DNA of 64,000 bases from Spirosoma validum (GTDB lineage: Bacteria; Bacteroidota; Bacteroidia; Cytophagales; Spirosomataceae), in NCBI RefSeq assembly GCF_014699035.1, contig NZ_JACXAA010000004.1, positions 124,001 to 188,000 on the forward strand, read 5' to 3'. This document shows positions 24,951-33,061 of the stretch, piece by piece; the first letter of the stretch is position 1; every line of letters begins with the position of its first letter. A program made the position numbers and the translations under genes. The notes beneath the pieces are model-generated. The model had not been told where the DNA came from and searched no databases. It saw only the letters and a list, made by a program, of their open reading frames with translations.

Positions 24951-26144
24951 ATGGACTATTCGTCTGCTTCACGACGTACTTTTATCCATCAGTTAGGGGC
25001 CGCTACGTTGCTTGTTCCCAGCATTACAACCTTAGCAAGTCTTCAGGGATGCGGGAGTAAGAACAACGAATCCAACGCAGAATCGGCTTCATCGACAACA
25101 ACGGAAGCTGGCTCGACGCGCAAATTGGGGATTGCGCTGGTTGGCCTGGGTAAATACAGCGAAGGGGAATTGGCTCCGGCGCTGGAGAAAACCACAAACT
25201 GCCGTCTGGCAGGCATTGTTACGGGAACACCCGAGAAAGCCGAGACGTGGAAGAAGAAGTACAACATTCCCGACAAGAACGTCTACGACTATAAAACCTT
25301 CGATCAGATTGCGGATAATCCCGACATTGACATTGTTTACGTAGTGCTACCAAATTCGATGCACGCCGAGTACACAATTCGGGCGGCCAAAGCGGGCAAG
25401 CATGTCATCTGCGAAAAACCGATGGCGATGAACCCCGAAGAATGTCAGCAAATGATCGATGCCTGCAAAAAGGCCAACCGGCAGCTGTCGATTGGTTACC
25501 GCCTGCATTTTGAGCCGCACAATCAGGAAATGATGCGCCTGGGTCAGAAAGAAATTTTCGGGAAGATCAATCACATCGTTGCCGAAAATGCGCAGAAACA
25601 GGACGAAAGCTCACCCTGGCGTTTAGGCAGAGGTGTCGGCGGAGGGGGACCGTTACGTGATGTAGGCATTTACTGCTTACAGGGTGCGATTTACACGAAA
25701 GGGCAGATTCCCATTGCGGTAACGGCCAAATACCATCCCGTTACGGACCCGGAGAAATTTAGCAAGATCGAAGAAGGGATGGACTTTCAACTATACTTCG
25801 CTGATGGGACGATGGCTAACTGCAAGACCAGCTTCAACGATAAATATAACAAACTGCGCGCTGATGCGGCAAAGGGCTGGTTTGAACTGTCTCCTGCTTA
25901 CGCGTATGACGGTCTGGAAGGGAAAACCAGTCAGGGCAAAATGGACATTGAGAACGTACCGCAACAAGCTCATCAGATGGATGCCTTTGCCGATTGTATT
26001 TTGAAAGATAAGCCCACTACGGTACCCGGCGAGATGGGTATGCGGGACGTGCAGCTAGTCCAGGCTATTTTCGAAGCCGCTAAATCCGGCAAAAAAGTAT
26101 CCACCAAAGATGTACGGCAGATCATGGACCCCGTTACTGCCTGA
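24951..26144 (+). CDS. Gfo/Idh/MocA oxidoreductase with Tat-type and lipoprotein signals
   Basis: The protein has 397 residues. The N-terminus carries a twin-arginine motif (SRRTFIHQLGAA) and a lipobox-like LQGC with Cys near residue 34, then an Asn/Ser-rich linker. The NAD(P) domain (about 57-180) has GLVGLGKYSEG-like loop residues and the CEKPMAMN motif. The C-terminal half is the alpha/beta substrate domain, with GGPLRDVGIYCLQ. It resembles glucose-fructose oxidoreductase-type enzymes that are exported with cofactor bound. It probably acts on a sugar in the periplasm, anchored to a membrane. Confidence 0.88.
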   Translation: MDYSSASRRTFIHQLGAATLLVPSITTLASLQGCGSKNNESNAESASSTTTEAGSTRKLGIALVGLGKYSEGELAPALEKTTNCRLAGIVTGTPEKAETWKKKYNIPDKNVYDYKTFDQIADNPDIDIVYVVLPNSMHAEYTIRAAKAGKHVICEKPMAMNPEECQQMIDACKKANRQLSIGYRLHFEPHNQEMMRLGQKEIFGKINHIVAENAQKQDESSPWRLGRGVGGGGPLRDVGIYCLQGAIYTKGQIPIAVTAKYHPVTDPEKFSKIEEGMDFQLYFADGTMANCKTSFNDKYNKLRADAAKGWFELSPAYAYDGLEGKTSQGKMDIENVPQQAHQMDAFADCILKDKPTTVPGEMGMRDVQLVQAIFEAAKSGKKVSTKDVRQIMDPVTA

Positions 26145-26160
26145 TAGCTGGATTGGTCAC

Positions 26161-26709
26161 TCAGGAGAATACTAAATAGCCTAGTTTTTCAGGGTTTAGG
26201 CTATTTAATAAATTGACGTTACGTTCTGATAGATTAATCGCCAGGATGTCATCATCTGCGGGAACCAGCCATTCATCCTTGTCTGGTTCCCGCAGATGTT
26301 TGGCTTTGTTGAGCAGGATTAGAATCCCACATTTCTGGTAGAATCCTCTGTTCGCTGCCTCACAAAAGCTTATCAAGTTAATATTCCTGCTTTTTACATT
26401 CTCCTGAATCAGGCTGAGTAAGTTCCTGCCATAGCCTTTGCCGGGTGCCGTAGCCACTAAACCAACCAATTCGGCTATGGTATAAAGCTCATTATCAATG
26501 CTGATGGTAAAATCAAAATTGATACGTGCCAGACAACGTATCGCTGCGTCGGTATCAGTTAGTAAATGAAATTCTGATTGTTTAAACAGTTGTCTGAATG
26601 CATTGATAGGCAGGGCTTTCCACTCATCAATATCCCAATGTTTGAGGATCGTTGCAATTTCCAGTTCGGATAGATTGTCTACACGCTTAATCGTATATGT
26701 AATAGACAT
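26161..26709 (-). CDS. GNAT-family N-acetyltransferase
   Basis: This encodes 182 residues. The acetyl-CoA binding segment lies at about residues 85-110: ELVGLVATAPGKGYGRNLL with the P-loop-like GKGYG, followed by the beta5-alpha4 region ISFCEAANRGFYQKCGI. The N-terminus differs from canonical GNATs. The substrate is unknown; it could be a small amine or a protein N-terminus. It is convergent with the Gfo/Idh gene with 16 bases between stop codons. Confidence 0.7.
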   Translation of the reverse strand: MSITYTIKRVDNLSELEIATILKHWDIDEWKALPINAFRQLFKQSEFHLLTDTDAAIRCLARINFDFTISIDNELYTIAELVGLVATAPGKGYGRNLLSLIQENVKSRNINLISFCEAANRGFYQKCGILILLNKAKHLREPDKDEWLVPADDDILAINLSERNVNLLNSLNPEKLGYLVFS

Positions 26710-26804
26710 GTATAGAGTCCCTTTAACTGTTAATGAGCGAAATTTTAACCTCGCCTATGTGCGGTTGACTAGGTAAATTCAATATTCCTGCATCTTTACG
26801 AGAT

Positions 26805-27470
26805 ATGAAAACAATTCTTCGACTTTCTATTCTGGTATTCGTAGCGGGTCTACTGGCTATGACGGCTGCCAAGCCAACTCGTGTGATATTCTTTGGTGAT
26901 TCGATCACGCAGGCGGGTGTCAATCCCGGTGGTTATATCGACCGACTCAAGAAGACCATGCCTGCCGATCAATATGAGCTCATCGGCGCGGGTATTGGTG
27001 GTAATAAGATTTACGATCTGTTCCTGCGGATGGACGAGGACGTACTGGCGAAACAGCCCGACGTAGTGGTTATCTGGGTAGGCGTGAATGATGTCTGGCA
27101 CAAAGCTACGTCGGGCACGGGTACTGATCCCGACAAGTTCATCAAGTTCTACAACGCGGTTGTTAAGAAACTACAGGCGGCTAACATCAAGGTCGTGTTG
27201 TGTACACCAGCAGCTATTGGTGAAAAAACCGACATGACCAATCAGCAGGATGGCGACCTGAACCAGTACAGCAAATTCATCCGGGATATTGCCCAGACTC
27301 AGAATCTGCCCTTGGTCGATCTTCGAAAAGCGTTTCTGGATTATGATCTTAAAAATAATCCGGAGAACAAAGACCGGGGTGTCCTAACGACTGACCGCGT
27401 TCACTTAAATGATGCGGGTAACCAGTTTGTGGCCGATCAAATGCAGAAGGTTCTGATGGTAAGTAAATAA
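26805..27470 (+). CDS. SGNH/GDSL hydrolase, probable secreted esterase
   Basis: This encodes 221 residues with an N-terminal hydrophobic signal (1-21). Block I GDSIT places the nucleophile at Ser33. Block II is the GIGGNK glycine/asparagine region, block III is GVNDVW with the oxyanion Asn, and block V is DRVHLNDAG with the catalytic Asp/His. Such enzymes often remove acetyl groups from polysaccharides. It is followed by a 27-bp perfect hairpin terminator shared with the convergent gene. Exact substrate unknown. Confidence 0.88.
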   Translation: MKTILRLSILVFVAGLLAMTAAKPTRVIFFGDSITQAGVNPGGYIDRLKKTMPADQYELIGAGIGGNKIYDLFLRMDEDVLAKQPDVVVIWVGVNDVWHKATSGTGTDPDKFIKFYNAVVKKLQAANIKVVLCTPAAIGEKTDMTNQQDGDLNQYSKFIRDIAQTQNLPLVDLRKAFLDYDLKNNPENKDRGVLTTDRVHLNDAGNQFVADQMQKVLMVSK

Positions 27471-27482
27471 AGATCAATACGT

Positions 27483-27541
27483 ATTGCTGTAAACGAAAAG
27501 GCAGATTCCGAACTGGAATCTGCCTTTTCGTTTACAGCAAT
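27483..27541. terminator. 27-bp perfect hairpin between convergent genes
   Basis: A perfect 27-bp stem (27483-27509 with 27515-27541) closes on a 5-base loop. It starts ATTGCTGTAAACG and has A-rich and T-rich flanks, so it can terminate transcription in both directions: for the SGNH gene from the left and the small secreted gene from the right. The stem is long for a simple terminator. Confidence 0.8.
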
Positions 27542-27572
27542 CTAAAAAATAAGAGAGCCAGAACACTACGTA

Positions 27573-27995
27573 TTACACTTTCGCTTCCGGGTACATTTTC
27601 TTGTGCTGGGTAACCAGGATCGTATACTGTTCGGGCGTTAAGATGGTTTTGTAATCGCGCACTTTGTCCGTCTCGACCGCTATGGCCAGCGTTCTTAATT
27701 TGCCTTGATTCATTCCCGACTTCTTCAACTGTTTTACGCCCTCGTTGTATTTGACAACCGCCGTAGTAATGATTTCTTTGGCTTTGGGTAGCTGCTGATC
27801 GGTCAGTTTAAGCCTTTGTTTGTCAGCCTTTAAAACGGATTTGATGATCATGCCGACGGTGGCGCCGTTGTTCAGGAAAACAAACTTTTCATTCTCAACC
27901 GATTTGACCGGCTCAGCAGGCTTGGGTTTGGTCTGAGGAAAAGCAACGGTTGATAAACCGAAGAGAAAAGCAAAGATAGTGCTAGCGATTTTCAT
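27573..27995 (-). CDS. Small secreted helical protein with LTxxQ motifs (Spy/CpxP-like)
   Basis: The protein has 140 residues from the ATG at 27995; the frame continues upstream but through the palindromic repeat at 27999-28085. A signal peptide (1-20) is followed by a mostly helical body with two LTxxQ-type motifs (LTDQQ and LTPEQ), as in Spy/CpxP periplasmic proteins. The role is unknown; Spy-like proteins buffer envelope folding stress. The start codon lies 3 bases after the repeat on the coding strand, so the 5' leader is largely the repeat. Confidence 0.65.
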   Translation of the reverse strand: MKIASTIFAFLFGLSTVAFPQTKPKPAEPVKSVENEKFVFLNNGATVGMIIKSVLKADKQRLKLTDQQLPKAKEIITTAVVKYNEGVKQLKKSGMNQGKLRTLAIAVETDKVRDYKTILTPEQYTILVTQHKKMYPEAKV

Positions 27996-27998
27996 AGT

Positions 27999-28085
27999 GG
28001 TACCACGGACTTTAGTCCGTAAACTATAGTATAACAAATAATTCTACGCTAATCTGAGGGTAGACGGACTGAAGTCCGTGGTACC
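27999..28085. repeat. REPIN-like twin hairpin, family A copy 3 (variant arms)
   Basis: The structure is GGTACC, hairpin ACGGACTTTAGTCCGT, a 43-base spacer, hairpin ACGGACTGAAGTCCGT, GGTACC. Compared with copies 1 and 2 the arm bases change from GGGTT/AACCC to GGACT/AGTCC on both sides of both hairpins, so pairing is kept. The last base is the first base of the ROK kinase stop codon on the minus strand (28085), and the other end is 3 bases from the LTxxQ gene start. Confidence 0.85.
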
Positions 28086-29005
28086 TACAATAGAGCCGCG
28101 CCAAAAACACCAGCACTGTCGCCCAATTTGGGTTTTAAGAATAGCGTATCAAGTCGACCGCTGTTGAATACGTATTTTTTTGCCCGTTCAACGCCTTCCG
28201 TATACAATAGGTCGACATTGCCAACACCGCCCCCCAGTACGATGGCGTCTGGATCAAGGATATTGACGAGCGTAGACACAGCCCGGCCAAAATACTCCAA
28301 CAACCGTTCGACAGTAGCCGTAGCGTAGGAATCAATACCCTGATAATGCCGGTCGAGGATTTCTTTAAGGTTACGACTTTCGCCACTTTGTTCGAGGTAA
28401 AAGCGTTGCAGGGCCGGGCCGGAGATAACCTGTTCGTTACAACCACGTTTGCCACAATAGCAAGGATAGCCGTTCTCTTCCAGAATGTTATGACCCCATT
28501 CACCACCAATTCCCTGACGACCAGCCTGCACAACGGGTTGACCATCCAGGCCGCGGAATACGACGCCCCCGCCGACACCCGTACCCATGATGACGCCAAA
28601 CACCATGCGAAAATCAGGAATAACGTCCTGAACACGACCCATCGTTGCTTCGGATAAAGCAAAGCAGTTAGCGTCATTCATGGTTCGCACGGTTACGCCC
28701 AATGCCTTCGAGAGATCATCCTGAAACGGCCTGCCATTAATACAGATGATATTCGAGTTCTTCATCGTATTCGTGCCAGGATCAATCGTGCCGGGTGTGC
28801 AGAACCCAATTTTATCCGGCTGAAGGCCTGTCTCGTCTTTCAGTAGTTGAATCAGTTTGCTGATCTGACTAATGATATGTTCGTAACCGTATTGAGACTC
28901 TGTATCAACGCGTTTGCGAATAAGAACTGCATCAGGGGAGGGCGCGGCTAAAACAACGCCTTCAATCTTGGTACCGCCTAAATCGACACCCCAATAAGTT
29001 TGCAT
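28085..29005 (-). CDS. ROK-family sugar kinase
   Basis: This encodes 306 residues. The N-terminal phosphate motif is GVDLGGTK (Asp8 to Lys13). The central ROK signature GTGVGGGVVFRG is followed by GEWGHN and the zinc-binding cluster PCYCGKRGCNE near residue 165, ending with LGGGVGN. ROK kinases phosphorylate glucose, fructose, mannose or N-acetylhexosamines in the cytoplasm. It lies downstream of kduI, separated by a hairpin, and its transcript would run into the REPIN at 28085. The sugar cannot be read from sequence. Confidence 0.93.
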   Translation of the reverse strand: MQTYWGVDLGGTKIEGVVLAAPSPDAVLIRKRVDTESQYGYEHIISQISKLIQLLKDETGLQPDKIGFCTPGTIDPGTNTMKNSNIICINGRPFQDDLSKALGVTVRTMNDANCFALSEATMGRVQDVIPDFRMVFGVIMGTGVGGGVVFRGLDGQPVVQAGRQGIGGEWGHNILEENGYPCYCGKRGCNEQVISGPALQRFYLEQSGESRNLKEILDRHYQGIDSYATATVERLLEYFGRAVSTLVNILDPDAIVLGGGVGNVDLLYTEGVERAKKYVFNSGRLDTLFLKPKLGDSAGVFGAALL

Positions 29006-29083
29006 TCAGTAAATAGGACGTTTTAAATCTTGAACTGTAAAGTAAGGAAGCCAGGTTTGGTTGAACACAGCGGACTGCCAAAG

Positions 29084-29140
29084 CGGAATCACGAAGAACA
29101 CAAAGTTTTGCTTAGAGGCTTTGTGTTCTTCGTGATTCCG
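29084..29140. terminator. 22-bp perfect hairpin between kduI and the ROK kinase
   Basis: CGGAATCACGAAGAACAC... at 29084-29105 pairs perfectly over 22 bases with 29119-29140, with a 13-base loop. An outer pair, TTGGTTGAAC (29058) and GTTCAATCAA (29142), extends it. It lies between two leftward genes and could end kduI transcription, leave a processed 3' end, or attenuate the kinase. Confidence 0.6.
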
Positions 29141-29160
29141 GGTTCAATCAATATTTCTGT

Positions 29161-30045
29161 TTAGCGTAAATCATTAATGGCGCAGAAATCCATATCACCG
29201 TAGTCGAGGTTTTCGCCGGCCATACCCCAAATGAAGGTGTAGTTCGACGTACCGGCTCCAGAGTGAATCGACCAGTTTGGCGAAATGACGGCCTGTTCGT
29301 TCTGCATCCAGATATGACGGGTTTCCTGTGGCTGCCCCATGAAATGACAAACACTCTGACCTTTTGGCACGTCAAAATAAAAATATACTTCCATGCGCCG
29401 GTCGTGGGTGTGGGCAGGCATGGTGTTCCAGACGCTACCGGCTTTCAATTCCGTCATGCCCATCTGCAGCTGGCAGGTCGGTAATACGCTATTGACCAGT
29501 AATTTGTTAATCGTTCGATGATTAGCAGTTTCGAGGCTCCCTAACTCAACCACTTCAGCATCAGCCCGCGACACTTTCCGAGTCGGGTAACTTTGGTGGG
29601 CGGGTGTGGAATTCAGGTAAAACTTGGCGGGAGACGTATCATCGTGGGAAATAAACTGGACGTCCTGCGTTCCCTGACCGATGTATAGAGCCTCTTTGTA
29701 TTCCAAGTCATAAGAAACTCCATTGGCTATTACCCGGCCTGAACCACCTACGTTGATAATACCCAGTTCACGACGTTCCAGAAAATAAGCGGCTTTGAGC
29801 TGATCGGGCGCCTGTAACGTGAGTGGTCCGACTACGGGCATAACGCCCCCGGTCAGGTAACGGTCAAAGAACGACAGCACCCAGCGGAATTGGTCAGCTA
29901 TGAACAGGTTCTCAATGAGAAAATTCTGACGGAGCTGATCCGTATTCATACCTTTCACTTCGACGGGTGAACTGGCGTATCGGCTTTCGAAAGTGGTTTC
30001 CTGTTTGGTGCGGCTCTCCGCAAGCGTACTCGGTTCGGTTTGCAT
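29161..30045 (-). CDS. kduI: 5-dehydro-4-deoxy-D-glucuronate isomerase KduI
   Basis: The protein has 294 residues, slightly longer at the N-terminus than typical KduI. It is a cupin with clear family matches: FLIENLF, LERRELGIINVGGSGRV, CQLQMGMTELKAGSVWNTMPAHTHDRRMEVYFYF (given here only by its key blocks AHTHDRRMEVYFYF), MGQPQETRHIW and ISPNWSIHSGAG, with zinc ligands in the AHTHDRRME region. KduI isomerises the product of unsaturated uronate ring opening in pectin and related pathways. Its usual partner, the dehydrogenase KduD, is not adjacent. Confidence 0.95.
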   Translation of the reverse strand: MQTEPSTLAESRTKQETTFESRYASSPVEVKGMNTDQLRQNFLIENLFIADQFRWVLSFFDRYLTGGVMPVVGPLTLQAPDQLKAAYFLERRELGIINVGGSGRVIANGVSYDLEYKEALYIGQGTQDVQFISHDDTSPAKFYLNSTPAHQSYPTRKVSRADAEVVELGSLETANHRTINKLLVNSVLPTCQLQMGMTELKAGSVWNTMPAHTHDRRMEVYFYFDVPKGQSVCHFMGQPQETRHIWMQNEQAVISPNWSIHSGAGTSNYTFIWGMAGENLDYGDMDFCAINDLR

Positions 30046-30216
30046 ATAAACATTGATTGCCCAATGATCACAGGGCGTTTGAGGTTTTTCGTAAAATAAG
30101 CACGAAACCCCTGATTGTTGTGGTAGATGGTGCTACGTTCTATAAATATAATAGTCCTGAATTGGTTTAGAATACTCATTCAACAGTAGAATATTTTCTT
30201 CCAGGCTACGGTCAAC

Positions 30217-30244
30217 AAAAAAGCATCGCTGAAACTAACGATGC
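30217..30244 (-). terminator. Terminator downstream of the sugar MFS gene
   Basis: Read on the minus strand, GCATCG pairs with CGATGC across a 10-base loop and is followed by a run of six T (30222-30217). It would stop the leftward transcript of the MFS gene before kduI. The stem is only 6 bp, so strength is uncertain. Confidence 0.6.
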
Positions 30245-30306
30245 CCTTTTATGTGGAAGTAATCAGTTCTACGTCTTCTTGTACTCTTTTTCTTAATTAT
30301 TTTTCC

Positions 30307-30340
30307 AGGTGGTGTCGGTTTTAAGAAACCGGCATCACCT
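30307..30340. repeat. Family B palindrome, single hairpin
   Basis: AGGTGGTGTCGGTTT pairs with AAACCGGCATCACCT, with two positions that become G-U pairs in RNA. The GTGGTGTCGG core recurs at 35523 and 57655. Only one hairpin is present, as in REP singlets. It is 47 bases from a family A element. Confidence 0.65.
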
Positions 30341-30387
30341 AACTAGGGAAATCGATCTAGTACTGCTCCAATTTGATTCTTATTGCC

Positions 30388-30448
30388 GGTACCACGGGTT
30401 TTAACCCGTTTTTGGTCAATCCCTGAACGGGTTAAAACCCGTGGTACC
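30388..30448. repeat. REPIN-like twin hairpin, family A copy 2
   Basis: The structure is GGTACC, hairpin ACGGGTTTTAACCCGT, a 17-base spacer, hairpin ACGGGTTAAAACCCGT, GGTACC. The arms are identical to copy 1 at 19991-20052, while loops and spacer differ. It lies 51 bases after the MFS gene on its coding strand. Confidence 0.85.
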
Positions 30449-30499
30449 TTTTTCTCAAACCATTACATTGGAAGAGTGCTAGTCGGTACGTTAGGCGCA

Positions 30500-31747
30500 T
30501 TATTTCACTTTATAAAACTTGGCACCGAACAGGAAAATCGCTGTGTAACAGATAATAGGCAAATAATAGGCGGCTGCTACGTCATGTTCGGCAACCCGAC
30601 CCATCAGGAAAGGAAAAACAGCGCCACCGACCACGCCCATTGAAATAAACGAGGACGCTTGCTGAGTGTGCGATCCGAGATTTTTTAATCCCAAACTAAA
30701 AATAGTCGGGAACATGATGCTGAAGAAGAAGTTGAGCATCAGTAACGCGATGAAGGAGGGCCACCCAAAACTTTGCGCAATGATAAGACACATAACAATG
30801 TTACAGGCCGCAAAAATGGCGAGTAACGTATGGGGGGCAATCACCCGCATCAGGAACGTACCAACAAACCGTCCAGCCAGCATCAGGCCCATAAAGAGCA
30901 CCATGTAATTGCCCGCTGTAGCGTCAGAAAAGCCCATCTTTTCGTGACCGTAGTTGATGAAAAATGCCCAGGTGCCGCCCTGTGCAGCTACGTTGAAAAA
31001 CTGTGCAATAACAGCCCAGACGAAGTGCTTATGTTGAAAAAGAGTTTTTCCCGGTTCAACGTCAACATTGGCTGCTTCGGGATCGGCCACTACGGTGTGT
31101 GGGTCCGTTAACGCGGGTACTTTCACGAAGGAGAAAAGGATCGCAATGGTCGCAATAACGCTGCCAATAACAATGTATAAGGTCTTGACGGAGGTTAGAT
31201 CGGTACTGCCTTCGGTGTTGTTCCGTAACAAAAAATAGGATCCGATCGCCGGCCCGATAATGGCTCCTAAGGCATTGAAAGCCTGCGCGAAATTGATACG
31301 TTGATCGCTGGTACGCTGGTCGCCAAGGGAGGCCACAAAGGGGTGAGCAACCGTTTCAAGCGTCGACAGACCACAGCCCAGGATAAAAAGGGCGATCCCG
31401 AAATAAGTAAAAGAAGCAGCAGCAGCGGCTGGAACGAACAAAAAGGCCCCCGTCGCAAACAGCGAAAGACCCAACAAAACGCCGTTCTTATAACCAAACC
31501 GCTTCATGAACAATCCGGCCGGGATACCCATGACAAAATAGGCCCCAAAAATAGCAAACTGAACAAAAGCCGATTGGGTCTTGGTAAGGTTCAATACGTG
31601 CTGAAAATGCTTGTTCAACACATCGCCCATCGTGATGGCGACGCCCCAAAACATGAAAAGGGACGTAACAAAAATGAGGGTGATCAGGTATTTATTGTCG
31701 GTAAAAGTGGCTGGCTTCGGTTGGCCAGTTACGGTGGTTGCCTCCAT
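30500..31747 (-). CDS. FucP-like sugar MFS transporter
   Basis: This encodes 415 residues with about 12 membrane segments in the inner membrane. FHS-family features include LFMFWGVAITMGDVLNKHFQ near the N-terminus and MGIPAGLFMKRFGYKNGV between helices 2 and 3. Also visible are LGCGLSTLETVAHPFVASLG and the helix-10 region MFPTIFSLGLKNLG. FucP/GluP-type carriers import fucose, glucose or related hexoses with protons. With kduI and the ROK kinase in the same direction downstream, it may import a sugar released from a uronate-rich polymer. Confidence 0.92.
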   Translation of the reverse strand: MEATTVTGQPKPATFTDNKYLITLIFVTSLFMFWGVAITMGDVLNKHFQHVLNLTKTQSAFVQFAIFGAYFVMGIPAGLFMKRFGYKNGVLLGLSLFATGAFLFVPAAAAASFTYFGIALFILGCGLSTLETVAHPFVASLGDQRTSDQRINFAQAFNALGAIIGPAIGSYFLLRNNTEGSTDLTSVKTLYIVIGSVIATIAILFSFVKVPALTDPHTVVADPEAANVDVEPGKTLFQHKHFVWAVIAQFFNVAAQGGTWAFFINYGHEKMGFSDATAGNYMVLFMGLMLAGRFVGTFLMRVIAPHTLLAIFAACNIVMCLIIAQSFGWPSFIALLMLNFFFSIMFPTIFSLGLKNLGSHTQQASSFISMGVVGGAVFPFLMGRVAEHDVAAAYYLPIICYTAIFLFGAKFYKVK

Positions 31748-32070
31748 GAGTTAGGTTAATTTATGCTGATTACGTGTCGTTGAGCGTTCAGGTTACGCAC
31801 ATCCACTATTGCAAAGTCGTTGGTTAGGCCAAATTACCCTTGTCGCCTTTAATCTGTTTCTTCTGAGTAACCAGTGTCTGCTGTTTAAACGTACTGGTCT
31901 ACTACCGGTTATCTAGCTCCGCCCGGACTGGTTTTTGTAAAAGTAGACGTAACGAAATAGTCTTGATTCAGAAATGAATACCCTGCGTTTTATGGTTTAT
32001 ATTTATTTCTAAACCCGAAGAATTATCACGATACCAGATTAGCATCTGTTCCCTCTAAACATTTCATTCT
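31748..32070. other. Divergent intergenic region, MFS and esterase genes
   Basis: These 323 bases separate two divergent genes and should hold both promoters. I see no ORF, RNA gene, exact TAnnTTTG box or strong hairpin. The part near 31960-32040 is AT-rich. Confidence 0.4.
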
Positions 32071-33039
32071 ATGGGTAAATCATTCGTAATGATTCTACTA
32101 TTTGGTGGTATTCTTTGGCCAAGTCCAGGTGCAATTTTAAGGAACCGTTTTATAGGGCAGAAATCTCCGCTTACTATATCCGTAGAAACCAGTGTTCGTG
32201 ATACGTTACGACATGACGGACAGACCAGAATCTACTGGGTGCATATACCTCCTGCTTACAGAAAAAATGGTGATTCATTGCCGCTAGTTATTGCGTTGCA
32301 CGGGGGCGGAGGGAGTGGACAGCAGTTTGAAGTACAATCGAAGTTGAGCGAGAAAGCGGATCAGGAAGGCTTTATTGCGGTGTATCCCGATGGACTACAG
32401 AACCCCGGCGTGTTGCGCTTACGTACCTGGAATGCGGGCGCGTGTTGTGGTCAGATAGCATCAACCCAGCAAGCAGACGACGTCGGATTTATCAGCAAAC
32501 TAATTGATAAACTGGTCACTACGTATCAAATTGATGCGAAACGCGTGTATGCTACAGGCCATTCCAATGGCGCGATGCTTTGCTACCGGCTGGCCTGTCA
32601 GCTGTCGGATAAAGTGGCGGCTATTGCCGCGAACTCAGGAACGATGCAGTTAAAAACCACCTGTCGACCTAAACGCGTAATGCCAATTTTGCATGTGCAT
32701 TCGCAACTGGATCGCAACGTACCGTATAGGGGTGGCGTCGGTACGAGAAGTATTAATAAACAGTGGAATCCGCCGGTGGACAGTACGCTGGCTGTTTTTG
32801 CTCAGTTAGCGAAATGCAACGTACAGAAACAGGTCATTCGTACAACAGATAAGTACACCCTTTGCAAGTGGGCCGATTGCCAGGAAGGTATACAAATTCA
32901 GTACTACCTGACCACAGACGGAGGACACTCCTGGCCGGGTGGTCAAAAAAGTGCCCGATTCATAGGTGATGCGCCATCGGAAGCCTTCCTGAATAACGAC
33001 ATCATCTGGAGCTTTTTCAAAACATATTCGCTTCCGTAA
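32071..33039 (+). CDS. Secreted PHB-depolymerase/feruloyl-esterase-like hydrolase
   Basis: The protein has 322 residues. A hydrophobic N-terminus acts as signal. The alpha/beta hydrolase fold shows the oxyanion-side LVIALHGGGGSG, the WNAGACCG region, the nucleophile elbow GHSNGAM and the catalytic His in GGHSWPGG, with an Asp in HSQLDRNVPY. This matches LpqC/PHB depolymerase-type carbohydrate esterases related to family CE1. A short polyester or feruloylated/acetylated polysaccharide is the likely substrate. It is convergent with the fused esterase gene at 33062 (22-base gap). Confidence 0.85.
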   Translation: MGKSFVMILLFGGILWPSPGAILRNRFIGQKSPLTISVETSVRDTLRHDGQTRIYWVHIPPAYRKNGDSLPLVIALHGGGGSGQQFEVQSKLSEKADQEGFIAVYPDGLQNPGVLRLRTWNAGACCGQIASTQQADDVGFISKLIDKLVTTYQIDAKRVYATGHSNGAMLCYRLACQLSDKVAAIAANSGTMQLKTTCRPKRVMPILHVHSQLDRNVPYRGGVGTRSINKQWNPPVDSTLAVFAQLAKCNVQKQVIRTTDKYTLCKWADCQEGIQIQYYLTTDGGHSWPGGQKSARFIGDAPSEAFLNNDIIWSFFKTYSLP

Positions 33040-33061
33040 AGTGGCGGGTCAGGATACGTGC

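Larger units (their letters stand above)
30046..30499. other. 454-base intergenic region rich in hairpins
   Basis: No gene was found here. The kduI-proximal part (30046-30215) should hold the kduI promoter, though no exact TAnnTTTG box is visible. Further right lie a minus-strand terminator (30217-30244), a family B hairpin (30307-30340) and a family A twin hairpin (30388-30448). The MFS stop codon at 30500 closes the region. Confidence 0.5.

Noticed and set aside
28135..28677. 180-codon frame in the ROK kinase region
   Set aside because: It is a second minus-strand frame inside the kinase gene, whose motifs are complete in the annotated frame.
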